The notes under the pieces: generated by a model
The model's database searches: none
What the model was told of the DNA's origin: nothing
The model's input: only the letters and a program-made list of their open reading frames with translations
Part shown: positions 25,901 through 34,515 of the stretch, piece by piece
How the letters are laid out: the number at the start of each line of letters is the position of its first letter
Numbering within the stretch: position 1 is the first letter of the stretch
Program-made: the position numbers and the translations under genes
Assembly: GCA_002371495.1 (NCBI GenBank)
Contig: DFIX01000037.1
Coordinates: forward strand, 1 to 54,863
Length of the DNA: 54,863 nucleotides
Direction: 5' to 3'
Source: Eggerthellaceae bacterium UBA3686
GTDB taxonomy: Bacteria; Actinomycetota; Coriobacteriia; Coriobacteriales; Eggerthellaceae

Positions 25901-25935
25901 AAGGAAGCAAAGAGGATGCTCCTCTTTGCTTCCTA
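25901..25935 (-). terminator. Terminator of the zinc-ribbon gene
   Basis: A perfect 15-bp stem (AGGAAGCAAAGAGGA, 25902-25916, with its complement at 25920-25934) and a 3-nt loop. On the minus strand it is followed by TTTATT. Confidence 0.75.
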
Positions 25936-26004
25936 AGCCGACGTGGCAAGCGTCGACGGCCTCGACAAGTTCGCGGAGCCCGACTTTTGGGCCCGCGCCG
26001 CTTC

Positions 26005-26190
26005 CTAGATAATCCTGGTGTTGTACGACGGGTCGACCTTGCTGAAATCATCGGGCGGAGCGGACGGGATCGGGTCGCCGCAATACGGGCAGTTGCTCAT
26101 CCCGGCGTCGACGGGCATGCCGCACGTCTGGCAGCAGACATGGTTGCCGTCGTTGCAATCTCCGTTTACCGCGCTGGGCCTGAAGCACAT
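26005..26190 (-). CDS. Small zinc-ribbon protein
   Basis: A 61-residue protein whose centre is a CxxC-x12-CxxC zinc ribbon (CCQTCGMPVDAGMSNCPYCG) and whose tail is Pro-rich (SAPPDDFSK). The start at 26190 is chosen for the GAGGTGGGG site. Such small zinc-ribbon proteins are common in Coriobacteriia; the function is unknown. It has its own terminator. Confidence 0.7.
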   Translation of the reverse strand: MCFRPSAVNGDCNDGNHVCCQTCGMPVDAGMSNCPYCGDPIPSAPPDDFSKVDPSYNTRII

Positions 26191-26348
26191 GGTCCCCACC
26201 TCGCCTCTCTGGGCTCGCATCTCGCCGGAATCAACCTCGCGCTAATTATACGTTGGACGCCAATAAAGCGTCCAGCGCAGTTGCGACCGCGCTTTAACAT
26301 TGGGCGAAAAGACGAGAGGCAGTCTAATGGATGCGTCGAAAGATAAGC

Positions 26349-26930
26349 TTACTGCCCTAGAAACTCCACTGCGCCGGTTTCGGTTTCGTAAAGTGCGCAT
26401 ACCACTTCGAGACCTTGCGATTGAACGAGGTGGGAAATGTCCGCATCGCTCGCAACCGCCGCAACGCCCGCACGGGCGTTAGCGACACTTGCAGCACGTG
26501 GGTCACGCTCGTCACCGATACCCGCACACACGCCTTCAAGGAGTGGTGCGAGCGCGCCGTGCAAATCATCATTCGAAGCAAGCGCATCAAGAGCAGACGC
26601 TACAGCACCGCACTGCGTATGCCCGAGCACGACGATGAGCTTGACGCCAAGATGCTCAGCTGCATATACGCAACTGGCAAGCTCCATATTGCCTATAACG
26701 TTGCCGGCAACTCGTATGCAGAACAGCTCGCCGAGGCCCGTCATGAATACATGCTCGGGCACCACTCGCGAATCGGCACAGGTCACGATGCACGCATAGG
26801 GAGCTTGCCCGTTTTTCGAGAGCTCCTCTATTCGCGCAGGCGATATATCGCCGGTATTAGCGCTGGCTTTTATATAAGCAGCATTACCCGCCTTCAGGCG
26901 CTCTAGCGCCTCGACAGCACTCAAACTCAT
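26349..26930 (-). CDS. Beta-class carbonic anhydrase
   Basis: Interconverts CO2 and bicarbonate in the cytoplasm. The zinc ligands are Cys51 (CADSR), His104 and Cys107 (GHTQCGA), with the Asp53-Arg55 dyad intact. The 193-residue length is normal. AAAGGGG precedes the start. It may supply bicarbonate for carboxylation in an anaerobe; no operon partner is seen, and it is divergent from the small gene at 27151. Confidence 0.93.
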   Translation of the reverse strand: MSLSAVEALERLKAGNAAYIKASANTGDISPARIEELSKNGQAPYACIVTCADSRVVPEHVFMTGLGELFCIRVAGNVIGNMELASCVYAAEHLGVKLIVVLGHTQCGAVASALDALASNDDLHGALAPLLEGVCAGIGDERDPRAASVANARAGVAAVASDADISHLVQSQGLEVVCALYETETGAVEFLGQ

Positions 26931-27112
26931 GATTCACCCCTTTCCTGATGCGTCACATTATACGCACTCGATAGCCTACTGCGAATCAGCGCTCTTTCCA
27001 AACCCGCTTGCCATCGTTCGCTCCAGCATGGACCATAGGCACTCGAGCAACGAATGGGCATGTGCATGGTATCCGCCACGGCTCCAGTAGTACCACCCCA
27101 AACACATGCCGC

Positions 27113-27118
27113 TATAAT
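27113..27118 (+). promoter_or_regulatory. -10 box (TATAAT)
   Basis: Perfect TATAAT 33 bp before the small gene at 27151. The -35 region is weak. Confidence 0.5.
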
Positions 27119-27150
27119 GAAGCCACTATTCAAATCGTGAAGGATATGCC

Positions 27151-27351
27151 ATGTCCGGCCAGAAAAGCCCGTCCACCAACACCACCGACGAGCGCGTAAA
27201 ACGCCCGCTCGCACGACCCGGCCGCAACGAGAACGGGAAAGCAGTTGTAACACCCGAGATGCTTGCGTTAGCTGAAGCGCTGGCACATCCCGAAGGCGAC
27301 CCCTACGAGAACGCGCGAAAGCTCGGTTTTTACTGCGAGCAATGCGGGTAG
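27151..27351 (+). CDS. Small conserved-looking protein, unknown
   Basis: A 66-residue protein with a charged, Thr/Pro-rich N-terminus, a helix (TPEMLALAEALAHP) and a C-terminal CEQCG. It has its own TATAAT and a GAAGGA ribosome site 6-8 nt before ATG, which argues that it is real. No family is recognised. The final CxxC could bind metal or act in thiol exchange. Confidence 0.6.
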   Translation: MSGQKSPSTNTTDERVKRPLARPGRNENGKAVVTPEMLALAEALAHPEGDPYENARKLGFYCEQCG

Positions 27352-27406
27352 CGCCCTGGCAAAAAGCATCGCGCAGGGCCAAAGATCTCGAAGAGGTGGC
27401 AGCATT

Positions 27407-27435
27407 AAAAGGACGGCCGCATTGCGCGACCGTCC
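27407..27435 (-). terminator. Terminator of the P4 unit
   Basis: GGACGGTCGC (minus) pairs with GCGGCCGTCC through one G-T pair, with loop AATG or similar, and is followed by TTTTAATG. It lies 34 bp after the P4 ferredoxin stop. Confidence 0.82.
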
Positions 27436-27468
27436 CCGACATGGCGTCAAACATTACTTGACGTCTCG

Positions 27469-27867
27469 TTACTTCTTCTCGGCGTAGACAACGCCGTCCT
27501 TGGTGGACTCCCAGGGCGGCATCTCGAAAAAGCGGAAGCCGCGCTCGCGCAGCTCCTCCTTCTTGGCCGCGGCGGCATCGCCTATGCTGAGCGCCTTGCA
27601 CGGGCACGACTGCACGCAGTAGGGCTTCTCGCCCTTGGCCAGGCGCCCCGCGCACTTCACGCACTTCGTCGTCCACACGGGCTGCCAGCTCATGTGCAGG
27701 TCCGGCCACGTGCCGGCCGGGCGGTCGATGCCCTCGCCGCTCCCGAGCGTGCGCACGGTCAGGAAGAACTCTTCGTCGGGCAGGTTGTTGCCGACCTTGC
27801 AGGCCAGCGAGCAGGTCCAGCAGCCGATGCAGCGCTGGAGGTCGACCAGGATGGTCTTCTCGTCCAT
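27469..27867 (-). CDS. P4 ferredoxin subunit, two [4Fe-4S] clusters
   Basis: A 132-residue partner of the P4 enzyme with CIGCWTCSLAC and CVKC plus CVQSCPCKAL. It differs from the P6 ferredoxin at only four residues (128/132 identical), and long stretches of the two genes are identical in DNA. It starts 120 bp after the catalytic stop, with a REP hairpin in between. No signal peptide. Confidence 0.88.
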   Translation of the reverse strand: MDEKTILVDLQRCIGCWTCSLACKVGNNLPDEEFFLTVRTLGSGEGIDRPAGTWPDLHMSWQPVWTTKCVKCAGRLAKGEKPYCVQSCPCKALSIGDAAAAKKEELRERGFRFFEMPPWESTKDGVVYAEKK

Positions 27868-27951
27868 ATCTTTCTCCTATCCCCTACCGCAGCCGATTCC
27901 GGGGCCCGAAGGCGATGCCCTCAAAGAATCATCAGCCGCGGATCGATGCCA

Positions 27952-27988
27952 AAATGTGTAAAAGGGGTCTGACCCTTTTTTCACATTT
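27952..27988. repeat. REP-type hairpin between P4 catalytic and ferredoxin genes
   Basis: Arms AAATGTGTAAAAGGGG and its near-complement around a TCTGA-type loop. It overlaps the catalytic stop codon (27987-27989). It has the same core and the same outer arms (AAATGTGT) as the P1 element at 10579. Confidence 0.8.
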
Positions 27989-30380
27989 ATGCCTCGACCT
28001 TGCGCACGTCGCACGCGCAGTCCCAGATGGTGTCCCAGGCGCCGGCCATCAGGCCGAAGCCGCCGGTTGCATAGCCAGCATGATAGCCATCGGCTTCGTA
28101 GGTGCACTTGACCCAGTTCTCGGCACGATCGTCGATGGTCTCGTAGGATCCCAGCGGCACGAGCAGCTCGGAGTACATGCCCTCCTCGAAAGCCTCATGG
28201 CGCCAGCCAAACCAGATCTGCACCGTTCCGGGCGGGATGACCTGGTCAAGGCGCATCTCGATGATGCAATGCCCGCGATGATTGTAGACCTCGACCTTGT
28301 CGCCGTCCTTGATGCCCTCGGCCTCGGCGTCGACCGGGTTCATGCGCCCTGTCGGGTATCCGCCCGAAAGCTCTCGCATGACCGGGTCCTCGGTGTACAT
28401 CGACTGCATGAAGAAGCGCTGGCGGCCGCTGAAGAACTGATACTTGCCCTTGGCGGTGCCGGCCTCGAACTTGGCGGCGGTGGGAACCTCGAGCGGTTCG
28501 CGGTACTGCGCGATGGCATCATCGACTGCCACGAGCTTCTCGGCATAGAACTCCATACGGCGGTGCGGCGTGTCGAACACCATGCCCATGAACGGGTCCC
28601 ACGGCACGGGCGGCGTGACCGCGCGCACGATCTTTTCCTTCTTCAGGCGCTCGTAGGTGAGTTTGGGCTCGATGTTGGCGATCATCGGGTACTTCGTGTC
28701 AAGGCGCTCGGCGATCCATTCCTCGGTTGTCTTGTCGAAGTACTCGCCGAACCCTACGCGTTTGGCCAGCTCGGAATACACGAACACCGGGTCACGCGGC
28801 TCGCCGATGGGCTCGATGGCCGGCTCCTGCAGCACCACGTGGTTGTACGACGCCGAGCACACCAGCTCGTAGCGCTCGAAGGGCATGCAGTCGGGCAGGA
28901 TGTAGTCGGCAAATTTGCCCGTGTCGGTCATCCAGATGTCGATGTCGACGATGAGCTCCATCTGCGGGAAGATGATGTCGGCCCAAAGCCCCCGGTTGGG
29001 GCAGTTGTGCACCGGGTTGCCCGCGATGACCCAGAACGCCTTGATCGGGTAGGGTTTCTCGGTCTTGCACGCCTCGATGAAATCGGCCGTGCGCATGACC
29101 TTGCCCTTGTAGTTCTCGGGGCCGTTGGGCATCGAGATGGCCTGGTTGTTGAACATAAGCGGGTAGCCGCTCGGCAGCATCTCGGACGTGACGCCGGCAC
29201 CCGGACGACCAAGGTTGCCGGTCAGGGCGCCCAGCAGATAGAATGCGCGATACGACTCGCCCTGGTTCTGGTAGCGCAGACCCAGCGCGCCGAAGATGTA
29301 GGCATTGGGGGCATCGACGTACTCCTGGGCCAGACGCTCGACGACCGCGGGGGCCACACCGGTGATCGGCTCCTGCCACTCCAGCGTGTAGGTGGCGGCG
29401 TGCTCGCGCAGCTTGCAGAAGGCGGTCTTGCACAGGACGCCGTCGACCTCGTGCTCGCCGTCGAGCTCGGGGTTGTCGCAGGCTATGGCCTGCTGACCGA
29501 GCACCGTCGAAGACGGGGCGTTGGCATCCAGATCCCAGACCACGTAGTTGCCCTCGGCGTCGCGCAGGAACATGCCGTCGTCTTCGCGCACGAGGAACGG
29601 CGCCACGGTGTAGGTGAGCAGGAAGTCTTCCTTGTACTGCTTCTTCTGGATAATCAGATTCGCCATGGCCATGGCAAGCGCGGGGTCGCTGCCGGGCTTG
29701 ACGGGGATGAACTCGTCCGCAAAACCTGCCGAACCATCGAACAGCAAGCCGATGTCCACGATCTTGGCACCGCGGCTCTTGGCTTCGACGAAGTGCTTGG
29801 CAATACGCATCTGGTTCTCGATGGGGTTCGCGCCCCAGATGATGATGTAGTCAGAGCAGTCGAAGTTGGCCGGATCGGTGGTCATGTACTTGTAGAAATT
29901 GCCGAAATCGAAGAACGACGCATAGTAGGGGCCGTTGTCCAAACCGTACGCCTGATTGGGATCGGTTGCGCCCCACAGGCCCATGAAGCGCGAGCTCATC
30001 AGGGCATGCAGGCCCTGGCTCGGCGGCACCGACGCCACGACGTCCCACATGGCAAGCGATTCGGGGCCGTACTTGTCGCGGATCTCGAGCAGCTTCTCGG
30101 CGATCTCGTCCATCGCCTGATCCCAGCTGATCTTCTCGAACTTGCCCTCACCGCGCTCGCCGACGCGCTTGAGCGGATGCGTCAGACGTTTGGGGTCGTA
30201 AGGCTGGCGGGCTGCCATGATGCCCTTCTGGCAAATGTAGCCCTCGCCCTCTTCGGCACCGGTATAGTCCGCCGCCTCGCATCGGACGATCTTGCCGTCC
30301 TTCACGATGGTCTTCAGCGCGCAGAACTCGTGGTCGCCCCACCCGGGACAGCAGGTGTAGACGAAAGATTCCTCCGACAT
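27987..30380 (-). CDS. P4 molybdopterin oxidoreductase catalytic subunit
   Basis: A 797-residue DMSO-reductase-family enzyme without Tat signal. The cluster motif is C11-x4-D16-x3-C20-x29-C50 with Asp at the second position; Asp148 (YGLDNGP) lies near the expected Mo ligand. Conserved blocks are WGANPIENQMRIAKHF, VIAGNPVHNCPNRG, DYILPDCMPFERYEL and GRQRFFMQS with RMNPVDAEAEGIKDGD. It is about 80-85 percent identical by eye to P6 and clearly related to P1. The start follows AGGAGGAG. Promoter with the 17-bp operator at 30483-30539. The substrate is unknown. Confidence 0.9.
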   Translation of the reverse strand: MSEESFVYTCCPGWGDHEFCALKTIVKDGKIVRCEAADYTGAEEGEGYICQKGIMAARQPYDPKRLTHPLKRVGERGEGKFEKISWDQAMDEIAEKLLEIRDKYGPESLAMWDVVASVPPSQGLHALMSSRFMGLWGATDPNQAYGLDNGPYYASFFDFGNFYKYMTTDPANFDCSDYIIIWGANPIENQMRIAKHFVEAKSRGAKIVDIGLLFDGSAGFADEFIPVKPGSDPALAMAMANLIIQKKQYKEDFLLTYTVAPFLVREDDGMFLRDAEGNYVVWDLDANAPSSTVLGQQAIACDNPELDGEHEVDGVLCKTAFCKLREHAATYTLEWQEPITGVAPAVVERLAQEYVDAPNAYIFGALGLRYQNQGESYRAFYLLGALTGNLGRPGAGVTSEMLPSGYPLMFNNQAISMPNGPENYKGKVMRTADFIEACKTEKPYPIKAFWVIAGNPVHNCPNRGLWADIIFPQMELIVDIDIWMTDTGKFADYILPDCMPFERYELVCSASYNHVVLQEPAIEPIGEPRDPVFVYSELAKRVGFGEYFDKTTEEWIAERLDTKYPMIANIEPKLTYERLKKEKIVRAVTPPVPWDPFMGMVFDTPHRRMEFYAEKLVAVDDAIAQYREPLEVPTAAKFEAGTAKGKYQFFSGRQRFFMQSMYTEDPVMRELSGGYPTGRMNPVDAEAEGIKDGDKVEVYNHRGHCIIEMRLDQVIPPGTVQIWFGWRHEAFEEGMYSELLVPLGSYETIDDRAENWVKCTYEADGYHAGYATGGFGLMAGAWDTIWDCACDVRKVEA

Positions 30381-30482
30381 GCTTACTCCTCCTTCTCTTC
30401 GCTCGTCTTACCCTCCCTGCGCTTCGCCCACATTCCGGCAACCCATCCGGCAAAACGTCGAAGCACAGGGTTCGATAGCCTC

Positions 30483-30539
30483 ATTCTATTGAGTCGCTCG
30501 TATACTCGCTATCAACGTTTGTTTTCATATATATACATC
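30483..30539 (-). promoter_or_regulatory. P4 promoter with 17-bp operator variant
   Basis: The minus-strand site GATGTATATATATGAAA (30539-30523) matches the P6 site at 13 of 17 positions, and the -10 box TAGAAT (30488-30483) starts exactly 35 nt after its end. Between them TTGATAGC is also shared with the P6 promoter. Confidence 0.6.
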
Positions 30540-30604
30540 TTTTAGTTGTGCAATGTTATGGGGCGCCGATGTGCGGCGTCGGCGCCCCAGTTCCACGGCT
30601 CGAC

Positions 30605-31018
30605 CTAGATATCCTTTTCGGCGTACCACACGCCCGCACGAGTCTTCTCCCACGCATGCAGCTGGTAGATGCGGAAATCCTTCTGACGCAGTTCCTCCAT
30701 CTTCTTCGAAATGGCGCTCTCGGGATCGTCCAGATCCCCGTAGGTTAGCGCCTCGGTCGTGCAGTTGTACGCGCAGAACGGCTGATTGGCGGTGCGAGCG
30801 TTGCCCGAACAGGCCAAACAATCGGTATGGTAGACCGGCATCCACTTCATGTAGAGGTTCGGCCACTTGCCGCCTGGTGTATCTATTTGCCCGCCGCCGA
30901 TGGTGCGCACGTACATGCGGTAGTCGTCAACACCAAGGCCGTAGGCTTTCTTGCAGGCCGTGCTGCAGGTCCAGCAACCGACGCAGCGGTTGATGTTCAC
31001 CAGAATCGAGTTTGCCAT
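30605..31018 (-). CDS. P5 ferredoxin subunit, two [4Fe-4S] clusters
   Basis: A 137-residue protein with CVGCWTCSTAC and CLAC plus CAYNC. Its ATG overlaps the stop codon of the catalytic gene (TAATG), so translation is coupled and no REP hairpin intervenes, unlike in P1, P4 and P6. It is closest to the P7 ferredoxin (shared TIGGG, DTPGGKWPNLYMKWMP). Confidence 0.88.
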   Translation of the reverse strand: MANSILVNINRCVGCWTCSTACKKAYGLGVDDYRMYVRTIGGGQIDTPGGKWPNLYMKWMPVYHTDCLACSGNARTANQPFCAYNCTTEALTYGDLDDPESAISKKMEELRQKDFRIYQLHAWEKTRAGVWYAEKDI

Positions 31019-33558
31019 TATGCTTCCACCTTCCTCACGTCGCACAGCGAATCCCAGAAGACCTCGGCCTTGTTCTTCTCGACGACGTTGCACACGGCAT
31101 GCGGGATGTTGTCGACCACGTCGCGCATGTGCGAACCGTACGTCACGGCTGCGGTCAGGGTGTCCATACCCTCTTCGGTGTTGAGCGGCGTGGCCAGCGT
31201 CTGCGGGCAATCGGTGCCCTCATACTCGCGCTCCTTGAAGCTGTACCACATGTGCGCCATGCCCGGAGCGATGTCCTCGCGCAGGTGGAGCGTCGTGCGG
31301 ATGCAGCCGCGCTGGTTGAAGACTTCGACCTCGTCACCCTCATGCAGCCCGCGTTCCTTGGCGGTAACGGGGTTCAGGGCCACGCCAGTCTGCGTTGACG
31401 ACGCAAGCGAGTAAAGCTCGGGAATGTTGGTGAACTGGCTTTGCATGAAGTACTTATGGCGTCCCGGGTAGAACTGCAGCGGATAATCCTTCAGCAGCTC
31501 CTCATCGTGCACGATGGTGGGAACGTAATTGACCATCGCGCAACCGAAAGGCGCCAAGCCCTCGTTGTAGAACTCGATCTTGCCCGTTTTGTTGGGGAAC
31601 GACGGGTTGGTGAAGTTGTCGAACGGGGTGCCATCGGTCACGGCTGAAAGCGACTTCACCTTCTGCAGGCGCTCGAACGTGATGGGTGCGAGCTCACCGG
31701 CATGCTCGGGATCCTCTTCTTCGGTGATGTAGGCCATCTGCGGCTTGCCATCCGATTGCGGCAACGTGCTCTCGAATATGCACCATTCACGCGTGTCCTC
31801 GAGCGTCCAGTCATCGCCGCGGCCGAGGCGCGTGGCTATCTCGCGCCAAATCTGCGCGCAGTCCTTGGACTCGCCCTGCGGCGGGATGGCCGGCTCGCAC
31901 AGCGTGAAGCACTCGTTGGGGCCGTTCATCCACTCGTAGCGCTCGAAGATGGTCGCCTCGGGCAGCACGTAGTCGGCGTAGGCCGCGGTGTCTGACATGT
32001 AGATGTCGAAGGCCACGAACAGCTCGATGTTGGGCAGGAACCGCTCGCGCCACAGGTGCTTGTTCGGCCAGTTGGTCAGCGGATTGGCGAACGGATTGAT
32101 GAACGCCTTGTACTGCTGGCCTTCGTAGTCGGGCTTTTCGAAGCTCGCCAGAATATCGGTCATGGCCGCGTACTCGCCGCGGTACATGTCGTTGAAGTCG
32201 GGGAACCACAGCGGCATGACGTTGAGCTGGGTCGTCGGGTAGTAGTCGAGCGGGCCGGGCAGCAGCGTGCCGCCCTTCTTGCCCACGTTGCCGGTCAGGT
32301 AAGCCAGCAAGTACACGGCGCGGGACGACTGGCCGCCGTTCTTGTAACGGAAACCGCAGTTGATGAAGATGGACGCAGGCGACGCATTGTAGAAGTCGCG
32401 CGCGAATTGCGCGCAGGTCGCGGCGGGAACGCCGGTGATGGCCTCTTGAGCCTCGGGCGTCCACTCGGCCAGGTGCTCGCGCAGCTTCACGAACGCGGTC
32501 TTGCAGCCGATGCCGCCCACCTCAGCCACGGCGTCGAGCACGGGCGTGAACCCGCCATAGACGTCCATCGGCTGGCCTTCCTCGACCTCGCCGCGATCGA
32601 GCAGGTCTCGGCTCTGTGACGTGCCCAGAGCACCGATGACGGCTTTTCCGACGAAACGCGTAGCAGTATGGGGCTGGCCGTCTTCGCCCATGAAGACGAA
32701 CTTGCTCGCATCGCCGCCCTCGACGATGTCGGCCTCGCGCAGGTACTGGCCGTTGTCGTCGCGCACCAGGTAGGCGCCCGCCGTGCGTTCGATGAGGAAC
32801 TGTTTGTCAATCAGGTCCTCATCGATGAGAACGTGCGCCATGGCCATGGCCAGCGCGCCGTCGGTGCCGGATTTCACCGGAATCCACGTGTCGGCCTTGG
32901 CGCTCGTCACGTCGTACAAGTTAGATACGTGTACGATCTTGGCACCGCGCTCGTGAGCATCGATCATCATGTGCGTCGTTTCGCCCGGGCGTGTGAAGCC
33001 AATAGGGTTGGAACCCCAGATGACGAGCATGTTGTCGACGTTGTTGATGAGGTACTTGTTGTTCGAAACGACCTGACCCATGTCGGCGCCGGCGCCGATG
33101 AGGATGCCCACGTCGACCGAGGGCATCTCGAAGCGCGTCGCACCGAACGAGTTGATGAAGCGCAACGCCAGATCGTAGTTGAGCGAGCGGTCCGCGCCCG
33201 GCACGCCACACCAGAAGGCGTTGACGAGCACCGAACGGGTGCCATGTTCGTCGGTAATCTCTTTGAGCTTGTCGCAGATCTCGGTCAGCGCCTGGTCCCA
33301 ACTGATGCGCTCGAACTTGGCTTCTCCGCGCTCGCCCGTGCGCTTCAGAGGATACAAGATACGGTCCTCGGCATAGGGGATATCCCCCGACATAATGCCC
33401 TTGCTGCAGATGTGCGGACCAGTGCCGGGACCTGGTTGCGTGCCCTTTTGGGTAGCCACGATCTTGCCGTCTTTGGACCATACGTCCAAGACGCAGTGCT
33501 CATGGCATCCGAAGCCCTGGCACGCGCTTCGCGTTAGCTTCAGCTCGCCTGTCGCCAT
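31018..33558 (-). CDS. P5 molybdopterin oxidoreductase catalytic subunit
   Basis: An 846-residue enzyme with the complete four-cysteine motif C13-x4-C18-x3-C22-x28-C51 (ACQGFGCHEHC). Asp149 (PSVDVG) lies near the Mo-ligand position. Other blocks are WGSNPIGFTRPGETTH, DYVLPEATIFERYE, PGRHKYFMQSQFTNIPEL and LNPVTAKERGLHEGD. The start at 33558 has GAGGGGG in front; upstream in-frame ATG codons would add non-conserved residues. No Tat signal. It is paired with the P5 ferredoxin by a 1-nt overlap and is related to P7 (both Cys-type). Confidence 0.9.
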   Translation of the reverse strand: MATGELKLTRSACQGFGCHEHCVLDVWSKDGKIVATQKGTQPGPGTGPHICSKGIMSGDIPYAEDRILYPLKRTGERGEAKFERISWDQALTEICDKLKEITDEHGTRSVLVNAFWCGVPGADRSLNYDLALRFINSFGATRFEMPSVDVGILIGAGADMGQVVSNNKYLINNVDNMLVIWGSNPIGFTRPGETTHMMIDAHERGAKIVHVSNLYDVTSAKADTWIPVKSGTDGALAMAMAHVLIDEDLIDKQFLIERTAGAYLVRDDNGQYLREADIVEGGDASKFVFMGEDGQPHTATRFVGKAVIGALGTSQSRDLLDRGEVEEGQPMDVYGGFTPVLDAVAEVGGIGCKTAFVKLREHLAEWTPEAQEAITGVPAATCAQFARDFYNASPASIFINCGFRYKNGGQSSRAVYLLAYLTGNVGKKGGTLLPGPLDYYPTTQLNVMPLWFPDFNDMYRGEYAAMTDILASFEKPDYEGQQYKAFINPFANPLTNWPNKHLWRERFLPNIELFVAFDIYMSDTAAYADYVLPEATIFERYEWMNGPNECFTLCEPAIPPQGESKDCAQIWREIATRLGRGDDWTLEDTREWCIFESTLPQSDGKPQMAYITEEEDPEHAGELAPITFERLQKVKSLSAVTDGTPFDNFTNPSFPNKTGKIEFYNEGLAPFGCAMVNYVPTIVHDEELLKDYPLQFYPGRHKYFMQSQFTNIPELYSLASSTQTGVALNPVTAKERGLHEGDEVEVFNQRGCIRTTLHLREDIAPGMAHMWYSFKEREYEGTDCPQTLATPLNTEEGMDTLTAAVTYGSHMRDVVDNIPHAVCNVVEKNKAEVFWDSLCDVRKVEA

Positions 33559-33873
33559 ACAAACCCCCTCGTGTCGCATGAGCGCATGGGAACCGTCTTC
33601 CCCGCCACACGCTGCGCCCCGCGCAGGGCGGCGCGCGCTCCCCAGATACATTGTAGAGGTGGCAATATGAACAATTTGACTCATCGTTTACTGAAATGCC
33701 CTACTGTTAGTTACCCATATGGTTAACTGAAAGCTCAATGCGTAAATGGACGACAAACGGTTACCCGAATAGGCAACTAATGACTGATGGAAGCTCTATT
33801 TCCCAGAAGCTACAATGTCCGCGAAGAGGGTGCGCACCCCCGTTTTTCGAAATCACATGCGGAAAGGATCGAC
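33559..33873. promoter_or_regulatory. Divergent control region P5 / six-helix membrane gene
   Basis: Contains the 17-bp site for the membrane gene (separate entry) and a second dyad, GTTACCCATATGGTTAAC at 33709-33726, 51 bp from the first centre to centre. A -10-like TACAAT for P5 lies on the minus strand at 33655-33650. The P5 dyad does not have the 35-nt spacing seen elsewhere. Confidence 0.5.
33760..33816 (+). promoter_or_regulatory. Membrane-gene promoter with 17-bp operator
   Basis: GTTACCCGAATAGGCAA (33760-33776) matches the P7 site at 12 of 17 positions, and the -10 box TACAAT (33811-33816) starts exactly 35 nt after its last base. Confidence 0.6.
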
Positions 33874-34461
33874 ATGAGTCAGAAAACATTTTCCGAGGCA
33901 AGCTACGGCCCGCTCTGCAATCTCACCATCGGCTTCTGCATCCTCACGCTGACGCCCATGCTTCTGGGCATCGTGCACGGTACGGCTGTCGCGGGTGCGT
34001 TTCCCATCATATTCTGCGCATTCCCGATTATGGTCATCGCAGTGGTTAAGATGATCAAGCAGGGTGACCTCATAGGCGGAACCACCAACGCGGTGTGCGG
34101 CGCCGTCGTCATGGGGCAGAACGGCTTCGTCGCCTTGATGCATCTCATCTACAGCGCCGCAGGTAAGGAAATGCCTCCCGAGGTCGCGCTTGGCAACGCG
34201 TGGTTCAGCGGCTTCGCATTCGTCATCGTAGGGCTTATCCTGGGTTACCTCACGTTCTTGCTTCTGCAGGTGAACAAGGGCACCGCCGCCTGCATCGGCA
34301 TCGGCGCCGTGGGCATGTTCGCGTTCGGCGTGTACTTCTTCCTCAACATCATCGGTAATCCGATTATGATCGTCGGCCTCATCGGCGCAATCGGCCTGTT
34401 CGTCCTTGCAGCGCATATGATTTTCGACGCCCTTAAATCCTACCTGCCTTCCGGCGAGTAA
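33874..34461 (+). CDS. Six-helix membrane protein, AceTr (GPR1/FUN34/YaaH)-like
   Basis: A 195-residue protein with six hydrophobic helices and short loops. The first helices (LCNLTIGFCILTLTPMLLG) and the QGDLIGGTTNAVCG loop recall acetate/succinate channels of the YaaH family, but the NPA-type signature is not clear, so the family assignment is tentative. The start at 33874 has AAAGGA upstream. It is convergent with the LysR gene and divergent from P5, and it shares the 17-bp operator with four molybdenum-enzyme promoters. It may export or import a small carboxylic acid linked to these enzymes. Confidence 0.65.
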   Translation: MSQKTFSEASYGPLCNLTIGFCILTLTPMLLGIVHGTAVAGAFPIIFCAFPIMVIAVVKMIKQGDLIGGTTNAVCGAVVMGQNGFVALMHLIYSAAGKEMPPEVALGNAWFSGFAFVIVGLILGYLTFLLLQVNKGTAACIGIGAVGMFAFGVYFFLNIIGNPIMIVGLIGAIGLFVLAAHMIFDALKSYLPSGE

Positions 34462-34515
34462 AGAGCAGAACAGCTGACGGGGGAAGACAACATCCTCCGT
34501 TGTCTTCCCATCGCA

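Noticed and set aside
27915..30545. Very long open frame (876 codons) on the plus strand opposite the P4 catalytic gene
   Set aside because: It is the antisense shadow of a GC-rich gene with strong codon bias; composition is His/Val/Arg-rich with no family motif. Similar shadows lie opposite P1, P2, P6 (36184-38559) and the aldehyde dehydrogenase.
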